Below, one piece after another: positions 18,949 to 30,000 of a stretch of DNA of 64,000 bases. How positions within the stretch are numbered: position 1 is the first letter of the stretch; the number at the start of each line of letters is the position of its first letter. The position numbers and the translations under genes were made by a program. The stretch is from Leptospira ilyithenensis (lineage in GTDB: Bacteria > Spirochaetota > Leptospiria > Leptospirales > Leptospiraceae): positions 62,001 to 126,000 of the forward strand of contig NZ_RQHV01000049.1 of the NCBI RefSeq assembly GCF_004771005.1, given 5' to 3'. Below the pieces are notes generated by a model that saw nothing but the letters and a program-made list of their open reading frames with translations, was not told where the DNA came from and made no database searches.

Positions 18949-20730
18949 ATGAGCTCACAACATAAATACAATACGGGAATCATAGGAAATTGCGGTTATA
19001 TTGCACATGTTGATTCGAATGCGAATATTCCCTGGATGTGTCTGCCCAGGTTTGATTCCTCGCCTGTTTTTGGGTCTCTACTCGACCCCGATTGCGGAAA
19101 TTTCAGCATTACTTCCGATGAGGAAATATATTCAGTAAAACAAGAATACATTCAAAACACAAATATCATTTCCACTGAGTTTCATACAAGCGGAGGGAAA
19201 TTTCGTGTCATTGATTTTGCCCCGAGGTTTTACCAAGACGGACAAGCGTATTACCCACTCACTCTTTGCAGAAAAGTGGAAAGGCTCGAAGGCAATCCAA
19301 AAATCAAAATCGATTTAAATCCGAAATATCATTTTGGAAAAGAATCTCCTGAAATCCAATTCGGATCGGACAGAATCTCCTATGTTTTCAACAATTTTAA
19401 ATTGAGACTTTATACTAACTTTTCTCATAATTATCTTTTGAACAAAAGGTCGGAAGTATTATCCGAAACGAAGTATTTTGTTTTGACCTATGGATTTTCC
19501 TTAAACGGAAATCTTCCCCATTTATTTGAAGAGTATTATCACAAAACAAAAGATTATTGGCAGAACTGGGTAAAACATTGTTCGATAGGGAGTTTTGCAG
19601 CCAAGGAAGTGATCCGATCTGCGCTCGTATTGAAAATACACCAATATCAGGATACTGGTGCAATTATCGCATCCTCCACCACAAGTTTGCCCGAAGCAAA
19701 CGGAAGCGGTAGAAACTGGGACTATCGTTTTTGTTGGATTCGGGACAGTTACTACACCTTACAAGCCTTAACAAGGCTAGGCCATTTTGAAGAAATGGAA
19801 TCTTATGCCAATTATATTGCCAACTTAAAACCGACGGGAGAAGGACGATACCAACCTCTCTATTCCATTACCGGAGAAACTTTGATTGCTGAAGAAGAAA
19901 TTCCGATCAAAGGATATTTAGGCAACACTCCTGTCCGAGTGGGAAACCAAGCTTATACTCATATTCAGAATGATGCATACGGACAGATTCTTCTTTCCTT
20001 ATTGCCCTTGTATCTGGATGAAAGATTACCTGATAAAAATCGTTATCATAACCGTACATTGGTGAAAAATATACTCAATCAGATTGAAGCAACTATGGAG
20101 GAACCGGATGCAGGACTTTGGGAGTTCCGAAATTTATCACAAAATCATTGTTATACGTATTTGTTCCATTGGGCAGGGGCAAAAGCAACGATCAAGATTG
20201 CAGAATCCTTGGAAGATTTGGATTTAAAAAAATCAGCTCTCTCTTTACTGGACAAATCCAAACTGAGAATTGAAAAATGTTTTGATCCGAACGCCCAAGC
20301 TTATACCCAAGCAATCGGAACAAAACATTTGGATGCAAGCCTTTTGCAGCTCATTACAATGTCTTACTTAAAACCGCAATCTGAAACCGCACATAAACAT
20401 TTGGAAGAATTAGAAAGAAAATTGAAAACCAAAGAAGGATTATTTTTCAGATATCTTCACAATGACGATTTCGGCAAACCGGATTCCACTTTTCTCGTCT
20501 GCGCATTCTGGTACATAGAAAGCCTCGCTTGTTTGGGAAAAGTCGAGGAAGCGTCGGAGCTTTTTTACAAAATGATAGAACATTCCAATCACTTGGGACT
20601 ATTTAGTGAAGATGTAGATGCAAAAGACGGCAGCCAGTGGGGAAATTTTCCGCAAACCTATAGCCATGTAGGTCTTGTGAATGCTGCGTTCCGAATTTCA
20701 CAGAAAAAAGGAAACTTGGTATTTGAGTAG
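18949..20730 (+). CDS. GH15 glucoamylase/trehalase-family hydrolase
   Basis: This 593-residue protein is a cytoplasmic glycoside hydrolase family 15 enzyme with an N-terminal beta-sandwich (about 1-220) and a C-terminal alpha/alpha barrel. Key motifs are GRNWDYRFCWIRDSYYTLQAL, EPDAGLWEFR (general acid Glu) and WGNFPQTYSHVGLVNAA (general base region). Family members of this arrangement include bacterial trehalases. The nine-base spacing after the trehalose synthase/phosphatase supports trehalase rather than glucoamylase. The start has an AAGGAAAAAAA site. No signal peptide. Confidence 0.88.
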   Translation: MSSQHKYNTGIIGNCGYIAHVDSNANIPWMCLPRFDSSPVFGSLLDPDCGNFSITSDEEIYSVKQEYIQNTNIISTEFHTSGGKFRVIDFAPRFYQDGQAYYPLTLCRKVERLEGNPKIKIDLNPKYHFGKESPEIQFGSDRISYVFNNFKLRLYTNFSHNYLLNKRSEVLSETKYFVLTYGFSLNGNLPHLFEEYYHKTKDYWQNWVKHCSIGSFAAKEVIRSALVLKIHQYQDTGAIIASSTTSLPEANGSGRNWDYRFCWIRDSYYTLQALTRLGHFEEMESYANYIANLKPTGEGRYQPLYSITGETLIAEEEIPIKGYLGNTPVRVGNQAYTHIQNDAYGQILLSLLPLYLDERLPDKNRYHNRTLVKNILNQIEATMEEPDAGLWEFRNLSQNHCYTYLFHWAGAKATIKIAESLEDLDLKKSALSLLDKSKLRIEKCFDPNAQAYTQAIGTKHLDASLLQLITMSYLKPQSETAHKHLEELERKLKTKEGLFFRYLHNDDFGKPDSTFLVCAFWYIESLACLGKVEEASELFYKMIEHSNHLGLFSEDVDAKDGSQWGNFPQTYSHVGLVNAAFRISQKKGNLVFE

Positions 20731-20842
20731 GCATAAAGGCGAACAAATCGGAAGAAAAACAATAAAGTTGAAAGTTGTGATTGTTTTTTTGGAGGTAATG
20801 AGGTAACAAGGGGGACGGAGCGCGGGCCCACGATCCACTCCT

Positions 20843-20864
20843 CCCCACCCTAGAAAGGGCGGGG
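20843..20864. repeat. CCCCACCC-N6-GGGCGGGG element, copy 2
   Basis: Same arms and spacing as 3784-3805 (CCCCACCC 20843-20850, GGGCGGGG 20857-20864). It lies directly before the DUF1499 gene, and the downstream TAAGGA appears to serve as that gene's ribosome site. The surrounding 20800-20880 is G/C-rich compared with the flanks. Confidence 0.45.
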
Positions 20865-20886
20865 GACCGCCCTCTAAGGATTCTCC

Positions 20887-21327
20887 ATGAAACTAACAAC
20901 AACTACAACGATCGCCCTCCTCTTCCTTGTTTCTTGCACAGGTTCCCGACCAACCAGCTTGGGAATCAAAGAAGGGAAACTTACTGCTTGTCCGAAAACT
21001 CCAAACTGCATTTCATCTTTTTCCGAAACAAATGATGCGGAACATTTCAGATCCCCTGTAGCTTATAAAAAGCCGCTACCGGAAGCATTTGCCATTTTAA
21101 AGAAAAAAATCACAGACTATGAAAGAACAAATATAATCCAAGAAGGCGGAAATTACATTTATGTGGAATTTACATCGCTAATCATGCGTTATGTGGACGA
21201 CGTTGAGTTTTATTTTGATGAAAAAAACAAACTTCTGCACTTCCGATCCGCCTCCAGGCTGGGTAAATCGGATTTAGGTGTAAATAGAAAAAGGATTGAA
21301 CGGATTTTAACAGGATTGGATATATAA
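20887..21327 (+). CDS. DUF1499 family lipoprotein
   Basis: This 146-residue protein has signal ALLFLVSC (lipobox Cys about residue 17) and the family opening CPKTPNCISSFSE. Conserved features follow: ITDYERTNIIQEGGNYIYVEFTS, then RYVDDVEFYFDE and FRSASRLGKSDLGVNRKRIE. DUF1499 proteins are small envelope proteins of unknown role. The ATG follows AAGGA inside a G/C-rich repeat element. It is probably separate from the trehalose operon, being 156 bases downstream. It converges on carB. Confidence 0.88.
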   Translation: MKLTTTTTIALLFLVSCTGSRPTSLGIKEGKLTACPKTPNCISSFSETNDAEHFRSPVAYKKPLPEAFAILKKKITDYERTNIIQEGGNYIYVEFTSLIMRYVDDVEFYFDEKNKLLHFRSASRLGKSDLGVNRKRIERILTGLDI

Positions 21328-21365
21328 ACCCCTGCCCCTTGAGTTTATATATCTTTTCTATCTTA

Positions 21366-24300
21366 CTATTTTTTCGGGATTTTGTGAATTTCCTGCAATG
21401 AATTGACGGTAAATCCTTTATCCTTCATCTCAACCAGACCATGGATCAGAGCTTTTGCAGCTTGTGCAGTAGTCAGACAAGGTACCTTGTATTTGATTGC
21501 TGCCTGTCTGATGGTAAAAGCATTCTCCCGAGTAACACGCGATAAAGGAGTATTGATGATCAAATGGATTTTTTTCTCTTTGATATAATCAATTACGTTC
21601 GGAAAGTATCCGTCGTAGATCTTATTGATCTTGCTGGATAAAATTCCGTTCTCGGATAAAAACTTATGAGTACCTTCCGTAGCAATTAAGATGTACCCCA
21701 GGTTGGAAAGTGAACGCACAGGCTCCAATAATTCTTTTTTAGTCTTATCATTGATCGTGACAAAAACAGTTCCTTGTTTAGGTGGTTCTTCCCCTGCCAT
21801 GATTTGTGCCTTTACAAAAGCCTCACCTTTCGACAAAGCGATTCCCATTACTTCGCCGGTAGATCGCATTTCAGGTCCGAGAATAGTATCCACTCCGGGA
21901 AATTTGCTAAAAGGAAGCACAGCTTCTTTTACGGTAATCATCGGTGCGGAAAATCTTTTTCCCAAGTTGAAACTAGCAAGATGTTCACCTAACATAATAC
22001 GAACGGCTAACTTTACAATAGGAACACCGATGGACTTAGCAACAAAGGGCACAGTTCTCGAAGCACGCGGATTCACTTCAATCACATAAAGAGTTTCATC
22101 TTTGATCGCAAACTGAATATTGATCAGTCCCTTTACATCCAATTCAATGGCAAGTTTGTGGGTCGCTTCTTCAATCTCTTGAATCATTCTTGTGGAAATG
22201 GACTGAGGAGGAAGAACACATGCGGAATCTCCCGAGTGAACTCCCGCCTCTTCAATATGTTCCATAATTCCCGCAACAAACACATCCTTACCGTCACAAA
22301 GTGCGTCCACATCGACTTCGGTCGCATCCTGCAAAAAGGAATCCACCAAAAGAGGTCTGTCTTCGGATACCTCTTCCGCTTCTTCCATATAACGATCCAA
22401 CTCGGATTCTTCGTTCACAATCAACATAGCTCTTCCACCTAACACGTATGAAGGGCGAACCAGGACAGGATAACCGATCCTCGTTGCGATCTCTCTTGCT
22501 TTTTCTTTGGAAGAAGCAATTCCGTTTTCAGGAGAGCGGAGTTTAAGTTTATCTAAAACTTCAGCAAATCGTTTTCTATCTTCCGCGCGATCAATGGAAT
22601 CAGGGCTTGTTCCAATGATAGGAACTCCTCTTTTCTCCAGTGCACGAGCCAATTTCAAAGGGGTTTGACCACCTAACTGAACAATCACTCCATCGGGTTT
22701 TTCCTTTCTGAAAATATTCAAAACATCTTCCAAACAAAGCGGCTCGAAATAAAGTCTATCTGAAGTGTCATAGTCTGTAGAAACCGTTTCCGGGTTGGAA
22801 TTGATCATAATTGATTCAACACCTGCATCCTGTAATGCGTAGGAAGCATGGCAACAACAATAGTCAAATTCAATTCCTTGTCCGATCCTGTTCGGACCGC
22901 TACCCAAAATCATTACTTTCTTTTTGGAGGAAACATCCGCTTCATCTTCTTCATCATAAGAAGAGTACAAATAAGGAGTAAATGCTTCGAATTCTCCCGC
23001 ACAAGTATCAATTCGTTTATAAACAGGATTTAAGTGTTCCTTCAGAAGATAAGTTTCCAAATCTTCTTCTTCCTTACGCAAAATTCCTTCGATTTTCGAT
23101 TTGGTGACGTCGATCGGAGCACCACTTCTCAATTGAGTATAAATTTCGGATTCTTTGGTGAGAAATGCAAGCTGACGATTGGAAAATCCCGCTTTCTTCA
23201 TTTCTTTTAAGATGGCCCGGCCTTCCGCTTTGAATCTTTTTTCCAAAGATAACAACTCATCGAATTGATATAAAAACCAAGGATCAATCTTGCAAATATC
23301 ATGAATTTCTTCCACACTCATTCCGAAATTAAAAGCAAGTTTGACGTAGAATATCCGTTTGTCGGTGGGTCTTCTTACTTTGCCTGTCAGCCACTCTTTT
23401 TTATCGGAATCTTTTATCCCGTCCCATTCGATCAGTTCTTTCAAATAACCGTCGCTTCCGAAACCGAAACGATCCGATTCCAAAGAGCGAAGCGCTTTTT
23501 GAAAACTCTCCTTGAAAGTCCTTCCGATCGCCATCGCTTCACCCACAGCTTTCATCTGAACACCTAGAGTCGGATCACTACCCGGAAATTTTTCAAATGC
23601 AAATCTCGGTATTTTCGTTACAACATAATCTATCGAAGGTTCAAAACTAGCAGGTGTAACACGAGTAATATCATTTTTAATTTCATCTAAAGTATATCCG
23701 ATGGATAGTAAGGCTGCAATTTTGGCGATAGGGAAACCGGTTGCTTTGGAAGCAAGTGCAGAAGAGCGGGAAACACGGGGGTTCATCTCTATCACAATCA
23801 CATCCCCGTCTGCAGGGTTGACTGCAAATTGGATATTGGAACCACCCGTTTCGACCCCTATCTCACGGATAATATCAATAGACATATCCCTGAGTCTTTG
23901 GTATTCTTTGTCGCTTAATGTTTGTTGTGGGGCAACTGTAATGGAATCTCCCGTATGAACTCCCATCGGATCCAGGTTTTCGATAGAACAGATGATTACT
24001 ACGTTGTCTGCGAGATCACGCATGACTTCCAATTCGAACTCTTTCCAGCCTAACACGGATTCTTCTACTAAAATCTGAGAAATTGGAGATGCTGATAAAC
24101 CTTTTGCAGCGATATCTTCAAATTCTTCCTGATCATAACAAGTTCCTCCTCCCGTTCCCCCGAGAGTGAATGCGGGTCGGATGATGATCGGGAAGCCGAT
24201 CTCGATTGCAGCCGTTCTTGCCGCGACCATATCCGAAACCATAACTGATTTCGCTACCCGGATGTTCAGTTTTTCCATAGCCTTTTTAAAAAGCTCCCGA

Positions 24301-24683
24301 TCCTCCGCTTTACGGATCGCTTCCACCTTCGCACCGATCAACTCTACATTGTATTTTTCTAATATGCCTTCTTTGTGCAAGGCAAGTGCCAGGTTCAAAG
24401 CGGTTTGTCCACCTACCGTAGGTAAGATGGCATCAGGTTTTTCCTTTTTAATGATCTTTTCCAGAACCGGAACCGTCAACGGTTCGATATAAGTTGCATC
24501 AGCCAGATCGGGGTCCGTCATAATCGTGGCCGGATTTGAGTTAACGAGAATTACGCGAATTCCTTTTTCACGAAGGGCTTTCGTAGCTTGCGTCCCGGAA
24601 TAATCAAACTCACAAGCTTGACCAATTACAATCGGACCTGAACCAATAATTAAAATCGAATTTAAATCACTACGTTTCGGCAT
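21366..24683 (-). CDS. carB: carbamoyl-phosphate synthase large subunit
   Basis: This 1105-residue protein makes carbamoyl phosphate for pyrimidines and arginine from glutamine-derived ammonia, bicarbonate and two ATP. It has the full two-fold repeat: [23 protein letters not shown] at the N-terminus and [21 protein letters not shown] near residue 590. Each copy has an ATP-grasp domain, and [15 protein letters not shown] and [16 protein letters not shown] are matching metal sites. An MGS-like allosteric domain covers about 960-1105. The ATG follows AGGAAGAG. It is last in a long minus-strand series with 33 bases to the sulfatase gene. carA is not in the window. Confidence 0.98.
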   Translation of the reverse strand: MPKRSDLNSILIIGSGPIVIGQACEFDYSGTQATKALREKGIRVILVNSNPATIMTDPDLADATYIEPLTVPVLEKIIKKEKPDAILPTVGGQTALNLALALHKEGILEKYNVELIGAKVEAIRKAEDRELFKKAMEKLNIRVAKSVMVSDMVAARTAAIEIGFPIIIRPAFTLGGTGGGTCYDQEEFEDIAAKGLSASPISQILVEESVLGWKEFELEVMRDLADNVVIICSIENLDPMGVHTGDSITVAPQQTLSDKEYQRLRDMSIDIIREIGVETGGSNIQFAVNPADGDVIVIEMNPRVSRSSALASKATGFPIAKIAALLSIGYTLDEIKNDITRVTPASFEPSIDYVVTKIPRFAFEKFPGSDPTLGVQMKAVGEAMAIGRTFKESFQKALRSLESDRFGFGSDGYLKELIEWDGIKDSDKKEWLTGKVRRPTDKRIFYVKLAFNFGMSVEEIHDICKIDPWFLYQFDELLSLEKRFKAEGRAILKEMKKAGFSNRQLAFLTKESEIYTQLRSGAPIDVTKSKIEGILRKEEEDLETYLLKEHLNPVYKRIDTCAGEFEAFTPYLYSSYDEEDEADVSSKKKVMILGSGPNRIGQGIEFDYCCCHASYALQDAGVESIMINSNPETVSTDYDTSDRLYFEPLCLEDVLNIFRKEKPDGVIVQLGGQTPLKLARALEKRGVPIIGTSPDSIDRAEDRKRFAEVLDKLKLRSPENGIASSKEKAREIATRIGYPVLVRPSYVLGGRAMLIVNEESELDRYMEEAEEVSEDRPLLVDSFLQDATEVDVDALCDGKDVFVAGIMEHIEEAGVHSGDSACVLPPQSISTRMIQEIEEATHKLAIELDVKGLINIQFAIKDETLYVIEVNPRASRTVPFVAKSIGVPIVKLAVRIMLGEHLASFNLGKRFSAPMITVKEAVLPFSKFPGVDTILGPEMRSTGEVMGIALSKGEAFVKAQIMAGEEPPKQGTVFVTINDKTKKELLEPVRSLSNLGYILIATEGTHKFLSENGILSSKINKIYDGYFPNVIDYIKEKKIHLIINTPLSRVTRENAFTIRQAAIKYKVPCLTTAQAAKALIHGLVEMKDKGFTVNSLQEIHKIPKK

Positions 24684-24716
24684 ATTTCTCTTCCTATATC
24701 TATTGTTAAAAATTCA

Positions 24717-26990
24717 CTATAAGTCGCCATTCCTGAGTGTCCCTGGCAAAAGATATTCTCCTGCCTGACTTGCGTCTTCCCATTTCTTTACAAGGGAGTA
24801 TAAGTTTTCTTTTAGAGAAGGACCGATCGCTCCGTTCGGAAAAATATTTTTAGTATTCAATGGATCGTTTTTTCTATCGTAAAGCTCAAACAGAACACCT
24901 TTTCTGGTCGGAATGTATATAAATTTATAACGTGAGTTTTGAACTGACCTGTGTTTGGCGAAGGCAATTGTCTCTTGGAAATTACGGTCAGTGATCATAA
25001 TCTGAAATTCTTCTTCGGGAACCACTTGATGAAGCTCTAAAATATTGGGATATGGAATTCTCTGAGATTGAAAAAAATGATCCCCTACGTCGGAAAACCA
25101 AATCCCGGTTTCGGAATACACTACTCTTTCATTTTCCCAATCTTTTTGTCCCAGAACATTCAATAATGACAGACCAGGTAACTCTTGTTTGATTGGAATT
25201 GAAAAATAATCCGATAAAGTAGGAAAAATATCAACGGAAGAAGTAGTTCCGAAAAATTCCCGTTCCGGTAAAGACGCATATTTGCTATCGGAAGGAAACT
25301 TAATCAACAAAGGAACTTTGGTGACAGCCTCTCCTCTTAAGTGTTCCCCATGTCCTTGTCCGTGGATATCTTCGTACAATGCTTCGCCATGATCTGCAGT
25401 CAGAATGATGATCGACTTATCATATAAATCTTTATCTTTTAAAAATCGAACGATGGCACCGAATTCTTCATCAAATGCATATACGGAGGAATCGAATAAA
25501 CTGCGAATCTGTTCGATCTCTTGGTTGTTCAATTTATCCGTAGCGGTTGGATCAACGAATTTCAGATATTTGTATTTGCCGTAGTAATTCGGATTTGTGA
25601 ATTTTTTATAATTGGGATAAGCGGGCGTATATGGAAAATGAACGACGCTTGAAAAGTATGTCAGAAAAAAAGAAGACTCACCGGATCTCCTTATTACTTT
25701 TTTAAGTCGGTCTAAAATCCTTTTACCGTCTCCCCAGGTGGACAATCCGTCCATCTCTTCAATATAATCTCCACCCCCGAGGAAACTCCCCGTTACAACC
25801 GGCAATAAAAAAAGTTGAGACTCAGCCGTCCTTTGCAAAGTCATCACCTTTGCATTGAAATTGGGAGCCAATACTTCATCAAAACCGAAATCCGCCCTTG
25901 GAAAAATATCTGCCGCAAAACTCCCGATAGCGGATGTTTTGTAACCGATCTCTTTCAGCTTTTGTCCGATAGTAGGAAACTCTTTGGAACCGATCCTGTT
26001 TTTTTCCGTCTTCGACGGAAACATATCCCTGACTTTATGAGTCATGGAATACTTTCCTGTCAATAGGTCCGCCCAACTGGGAAAAGTGCGTGGAATCGTA
26101 GTATGGTGGTCATGAAAAATAAAACTATCTTTGGAGAATAAATCTATGTTTGGTGTGATTTCCTTATTTCCGTTCACAAATCCGAGTTTGTCATAACGAA
26201 GCGAGTCGGCAGAGATCAAAAAAACAGGCGGTTTGTCCTTATGATCTTCCGTAAAAGTTCCGTATAAGAAATCGAACAGAAATGGAAAGGGAAAAAGAAA
26301 GATCAGAAACGGAATCAACAGGAAATAGGTTCTGATATGTATTTTATCTTTTAACTTATGTAAGATGGGAAAGATAAAAATAAAGGCGAGCGCAGGATAC
26401 AGACTCCCGAACCGATGAAAAAGGAGGACGATCAGGATTGTTGTTAAATAGAAGAAGGATAGTTTTGTTTTTTCCTGGCAAACATAATAGAGTATGTTTG
26501 CCAGTTGAACGGATAAAATCAAAACAATTGTATAAAAAAAGAAAACGGGTGAAAAATGATCCGTAAAAAAATATAGGAGCGAAGAAAGTGAAGAATAACG
26601 GTAAAAGAAAAATTCTCCGTAGATCTGCGGATAAAGAGTAATGGAATGAAAGAGTCCGAGCAAATCCATTGCGAAAAGATAAGTGAGTAGTAAAGGAATT
26701 TGTTTTTTTATATTAAACTGTGGAACCGATTCCAAACTATAATGAAATAAAATCCCCAATGCAAAATGAAATACCAGAGAAGCGGAAAACACTTTGAAGG
26801 TGGAAAATAGATAAACACCGAAAAAATCACCTAAGTATTGTTTTAGGTAATCTCCTACATCCACACCCATGATGGTGAAAGAAGTATTAAATAATAAAAA
26901 GAATAAGTAAAAAAAAACCGTGTAGCCAATTACGGCGAACAGTACTTTTCGAAGGGATGAAGGGGCTGGAATTTCTTCCATTGGAGTCAT
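24717..26990 (-). CDS. membrane-anchored sulfatase-family phosphotransferase
   Basis: This 757-residue protein has about seven hydrophobic helices in residues 1-250, then a periplasmic alkaline-phosphatase-fold domain. PPVFLISADSLRYDKLG gives the first metal site, HTTIPRTFPSWADLLTG the nucleophile region, and IIILTADHGEALYE the second metal site. The nucleophile is Thr or Ser rather than Cys, so it is not formylglycine-dependent. This layout matches LTA synthase or phosphoethanolamine transferase relatives, which decorate envelope glycolipids. It sits between the alpha-2-macroglobulin gene (32-base gap) and carB. The substrate is unknown. Confidence 0.85.
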   Translation of the reverse strand: MTPMEEIPAPSSLRKVLFAVIGYTVFFYLFFLLFNTSFTIMGVDVGDYLKQYLGDFFGVYLFSTFKVFSASLVFHFALGILFHYSLESVPQFNIKKQIPLLLTYLFAMDLLGLFHSITLYPQIYGEFFFYRYSSLSSLLYFFTDHFSPVFFFYTIVLILSVQLANILYYVCQEKTKLSFFYLTTILIVLLFHRFGSLYPALAFIFIFPILHKLKDKIHIRTYFLLIPFLIFLFPFPFLFDFLYGTFTEDHKDKPPVFLISADSLRYDKLGFVNGNKEITPNIDLFSKDSFIFHDHHTTIPRTFPSWADLLTGKYSMTHKVRDMFPSKTEKNRIGSKEFPTIGQKLKEIGYKTSAIGSFAADIFPRADFGFDEVLAPNFNAKVMTLQRTAESQLFLLPVVTGSFLGGGDYIEEMDGLSTWGDGKRILDRLKKVIRRSGESSFFLTYFSSVVHFPYTPAYPNYKKFTNPNYYGKYKYLKFVDPTATDKLNNQEIEQIRSLFDSSVYAFDEEFGAIVRFLKDKDLYDKSIIILTADHGEALYEDIHGQGHGEHLRGEAVTKVPLLIKFPSDSKYASLPEREFFGTTSSVDIFPTLSDYFSIPIKQELPGLSLLNVLGQKDWENERVVYSETGIWFSDVGDHFFQSQRIPYPNILELHQVVPEEEFQIMITDRNFQETIAFAKHRSVQNSRYKFIYIPTRKGVLFELYDRKNDPLNTKNIFPNGAIGPSLKENLYSLVKKWEDASQAGEYLLPGTLRNGDL

Positions 26991-27022
26991 AATTCCATAA
27001 CCCCTAAATCCGTAAACTTTTC

Positions 27023-30000
27023 CTAGGAATCCGAACCCGAAATCTCAAAAACTCCGTTCGGAGATTCCGCAAATGTTTCAGGAGAATACATTGCTTCCAC
27101 ACGGGTGGGCGGCAGAGGAAAAATCCCCGGATGGTTCAATTGAATCGTGTATTCCGTTACCCAAGTGCCTTGTGGCAAATACTCGTAATAGGCGCGATAA
27201 TTTGTAAACGACCTCTCTTCAAAACTAGGTGAAAAATCTTGGTCATTTGTAATTCTTCCGCTTAGAATCTTGGATTCTTTGCCCAAACCCCGACCAATAT
27301 GAACGGAACCTGCAGGAATGGGATCTTCCAAAACCACCCAGGTTTTTTCCGAGTCAGCAGTAATCTCCAGACGGATTTTGAGAATATCTCCCTTTGTCCA
27401 TTTGCCGGAAGAAACACGACTTACCGCTTCGACCGAACGTTTGATCCGATAACCGCTGAAAAGAGGTTCTTTCAAGGGAATTTTACTTTTCGCTTCCCAG
27501 AAAATCCAAGGTTTCCCTTTTCCCGAGTAACCTACTGCAATTTCCTTTTTCCCGATTTCCATCGGGACCGAAGCGGAACTTTTATCAGAGGCATTCGGAT
27601 CGAGAAGAGTTACGGATTTGCCATCGCTTACGGAAACATTACCACCTTGTACCCGTTCGCTTTCCAATACTTTGCCCGCTTTTTTCAAAGCAAGAATTCC
27701 ATATGCATTCCCGAGAGTGGTATCCCATCTTCCCTTTTTCTGCTTTTGGGTTAAACCTTTGACGAGCCTAGGCATGTCTTTTTTAAAAAAAGGATCGGCA
27801 AAAGACCATAATACAAGTTTGGACATTGTATAGTCATTGGATCCGAGAATCCACCACGGATTGGAAAAATTCGCATCCGCGATCACAAGTTCAGTTCCTT
27901 GCAGATTCAACCTGGATCGCAAAGCACTCGCAATACGAGATTTCAATTTTGGATCGTATCCGCTTACTCTTGTTAAAATTTCACCCAAATCAATGAGTGA
28001 AGCGGTCGGAAGCAGTTCGATATTTACAAATACGGGACTTACCAGATCCCATTCCAAAGTTTCATAACGGGAAAGTGCTTCCATCACTATGATCTTACGA
28101 ATCACGGAATCCGCACCAAAAGACCATCTGTCTCCCTGAATATTTCCAAGTAAAAATGCCCGGAGGCCCCCGACCATCTTCGTAACGGAATCTCCATTCA
28201 TTTCAAAATCAGCTAACTTACTTGAGGTAAGAACATAAGCGGTTAATATCTCGCTCCCTCTTTCCATTCGCGGAAAGTATTTTACAAGTCCGTTCGAATC
28301 CAAATAAGATCCCAATTCAGAATCAATCTGTTTCCATCTGCTTTCACTGGAAAGTCCGATTGCCGTGGAAACTTTCTGTTCCAAACAATTATAAGGATAT
28401 TTTTTAAAATAATCTTCTACTGCTTTCTGACTCCCCAGAATACTGGAGGAGGTTGTTACCTGAAAGAAGCCCGATCCGGGAATCGAATCCGAAGGTGTTT
28501 CTATATTTTCTTTGAATTCCCCTTCCCATTGAAATAAACCTGCTTGGTAAACCCTTTGCACCAAGTTAGGTGTTACTTTCTGATCGACCGCAATCCGATC
28601 AAGTACTGTCCCCGAATCGTCTTTCACTTCCAAAAACAGATTTCTAGTTTGCAAATCATTCGGAACTTTCAGATCCCATGCAAATACTCCGGTCGCAGAA
28701 CCTCTCAAAGATAAAGTTTTTTCCGGTAAAACAAAAACCTGTTTTTTCGCTGCGGAGCCGGTTCCAATATCTGTCACGGAAAGTTTAGCTGTGATCTTTT
28801 TCTCCGATGAAGTTGCATTCCGAACGGAATACTCATGTAAAATGGAATCCCCCTCCCTTACTACACTGGGGACACCGGAAAAAATCTGAACATCTTGAGT
28901 AGATTGAATGCTAACGGATCCGGTTCCGAATTCGGATACCCCCGAGGAAGCAACGGCAACGATCTTAAAGGAAGAAAGAGAATCGTTTAACGGAAAATTG
29001 ACGGTCGCACGGCCTTCCTTATCCAATACGACTTTGCCTTTCCAATAAAGAAGAGTATCGAACAAGGATCTTGTAGGACTCTTTCCTCCCCCTCCTCCTG
29101 TCGGTCTCGCTTTCAAACCGAAATGCCTCCTTCCTATCACCTGACTTTGACCAGTCGAAGTATTGACTTCATGTCCGCGAAGTCCCATCATTGCATCCAA
29201 TAATTTCCAAGTAGGGTTCCCGGAAAGCTCAAGGAGGGCTTCATCCACAACGGCAACAACCAGTTCTCCACCAGCTTGCGGCGGTTTGCCGTTTGCATCT
29301 TTGACTTGAATATTCGCTTCCACCTTTTCTCTTACTTTATAACTGGAATTTTTCGTTTTTACATTTACACTCAATTCATAAGGTTTCCATCCCACATGGA
29401 TGGGAACGATTCCCATTCGAAAAGACGGCCTCGCCAAATCGACAAGTGCAGTCGGCTTCGGATCTCCTATCCTTCCCCGAATAAGAAGCACCGAAACATA
29501 GATATTAGGCGAGTATTCCTTTTTGATCGGAAAACTGACAGTAGGCTCTTTTCCCGTAACCGGCATTACAAAGGAATCCATGATACCTTCTCTTTCGATT
29601 GTAACGAGTGCGGTAGCTTCCCGAAAGGGAGATCTCAGTTGGACTTTTAAAGTCTCGCCAGTTTCCACGTTTCTTTTTTCAGGCAGGATATCCATACGGT
29701 TGTGATCACTTGCTTCAAACCATGATTCTTCCGAAGAAGCCACCCAAATCGAATGAGTGGAAGCGGAAACATTTCCTTTTTCGTCTTCTGAAGAAGCGGA
29801 AAAAAGAATCTCTCCCGTAGCAGGTGCGGGTGAATCGCAAAACAGAATGCCTTTTTCATTGGTTTTTCCCGTACAAAACGTACCCAAATCCTTCACTTCC
29901 CTGTAATGGTCATAAGCATAGTATCCACCGACTAATCTGCGTCTATTGGAATAGTATGATCTGGAATAAGCCTTAACGGTGACCTTTTGGTTTTTCTTAG

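Noticed and set aside
21691..22089. 132-residue plus-strand frame inside carB
   Set aside because: It mirrors conserved carB sequence on the opposite strand and has no start signals.
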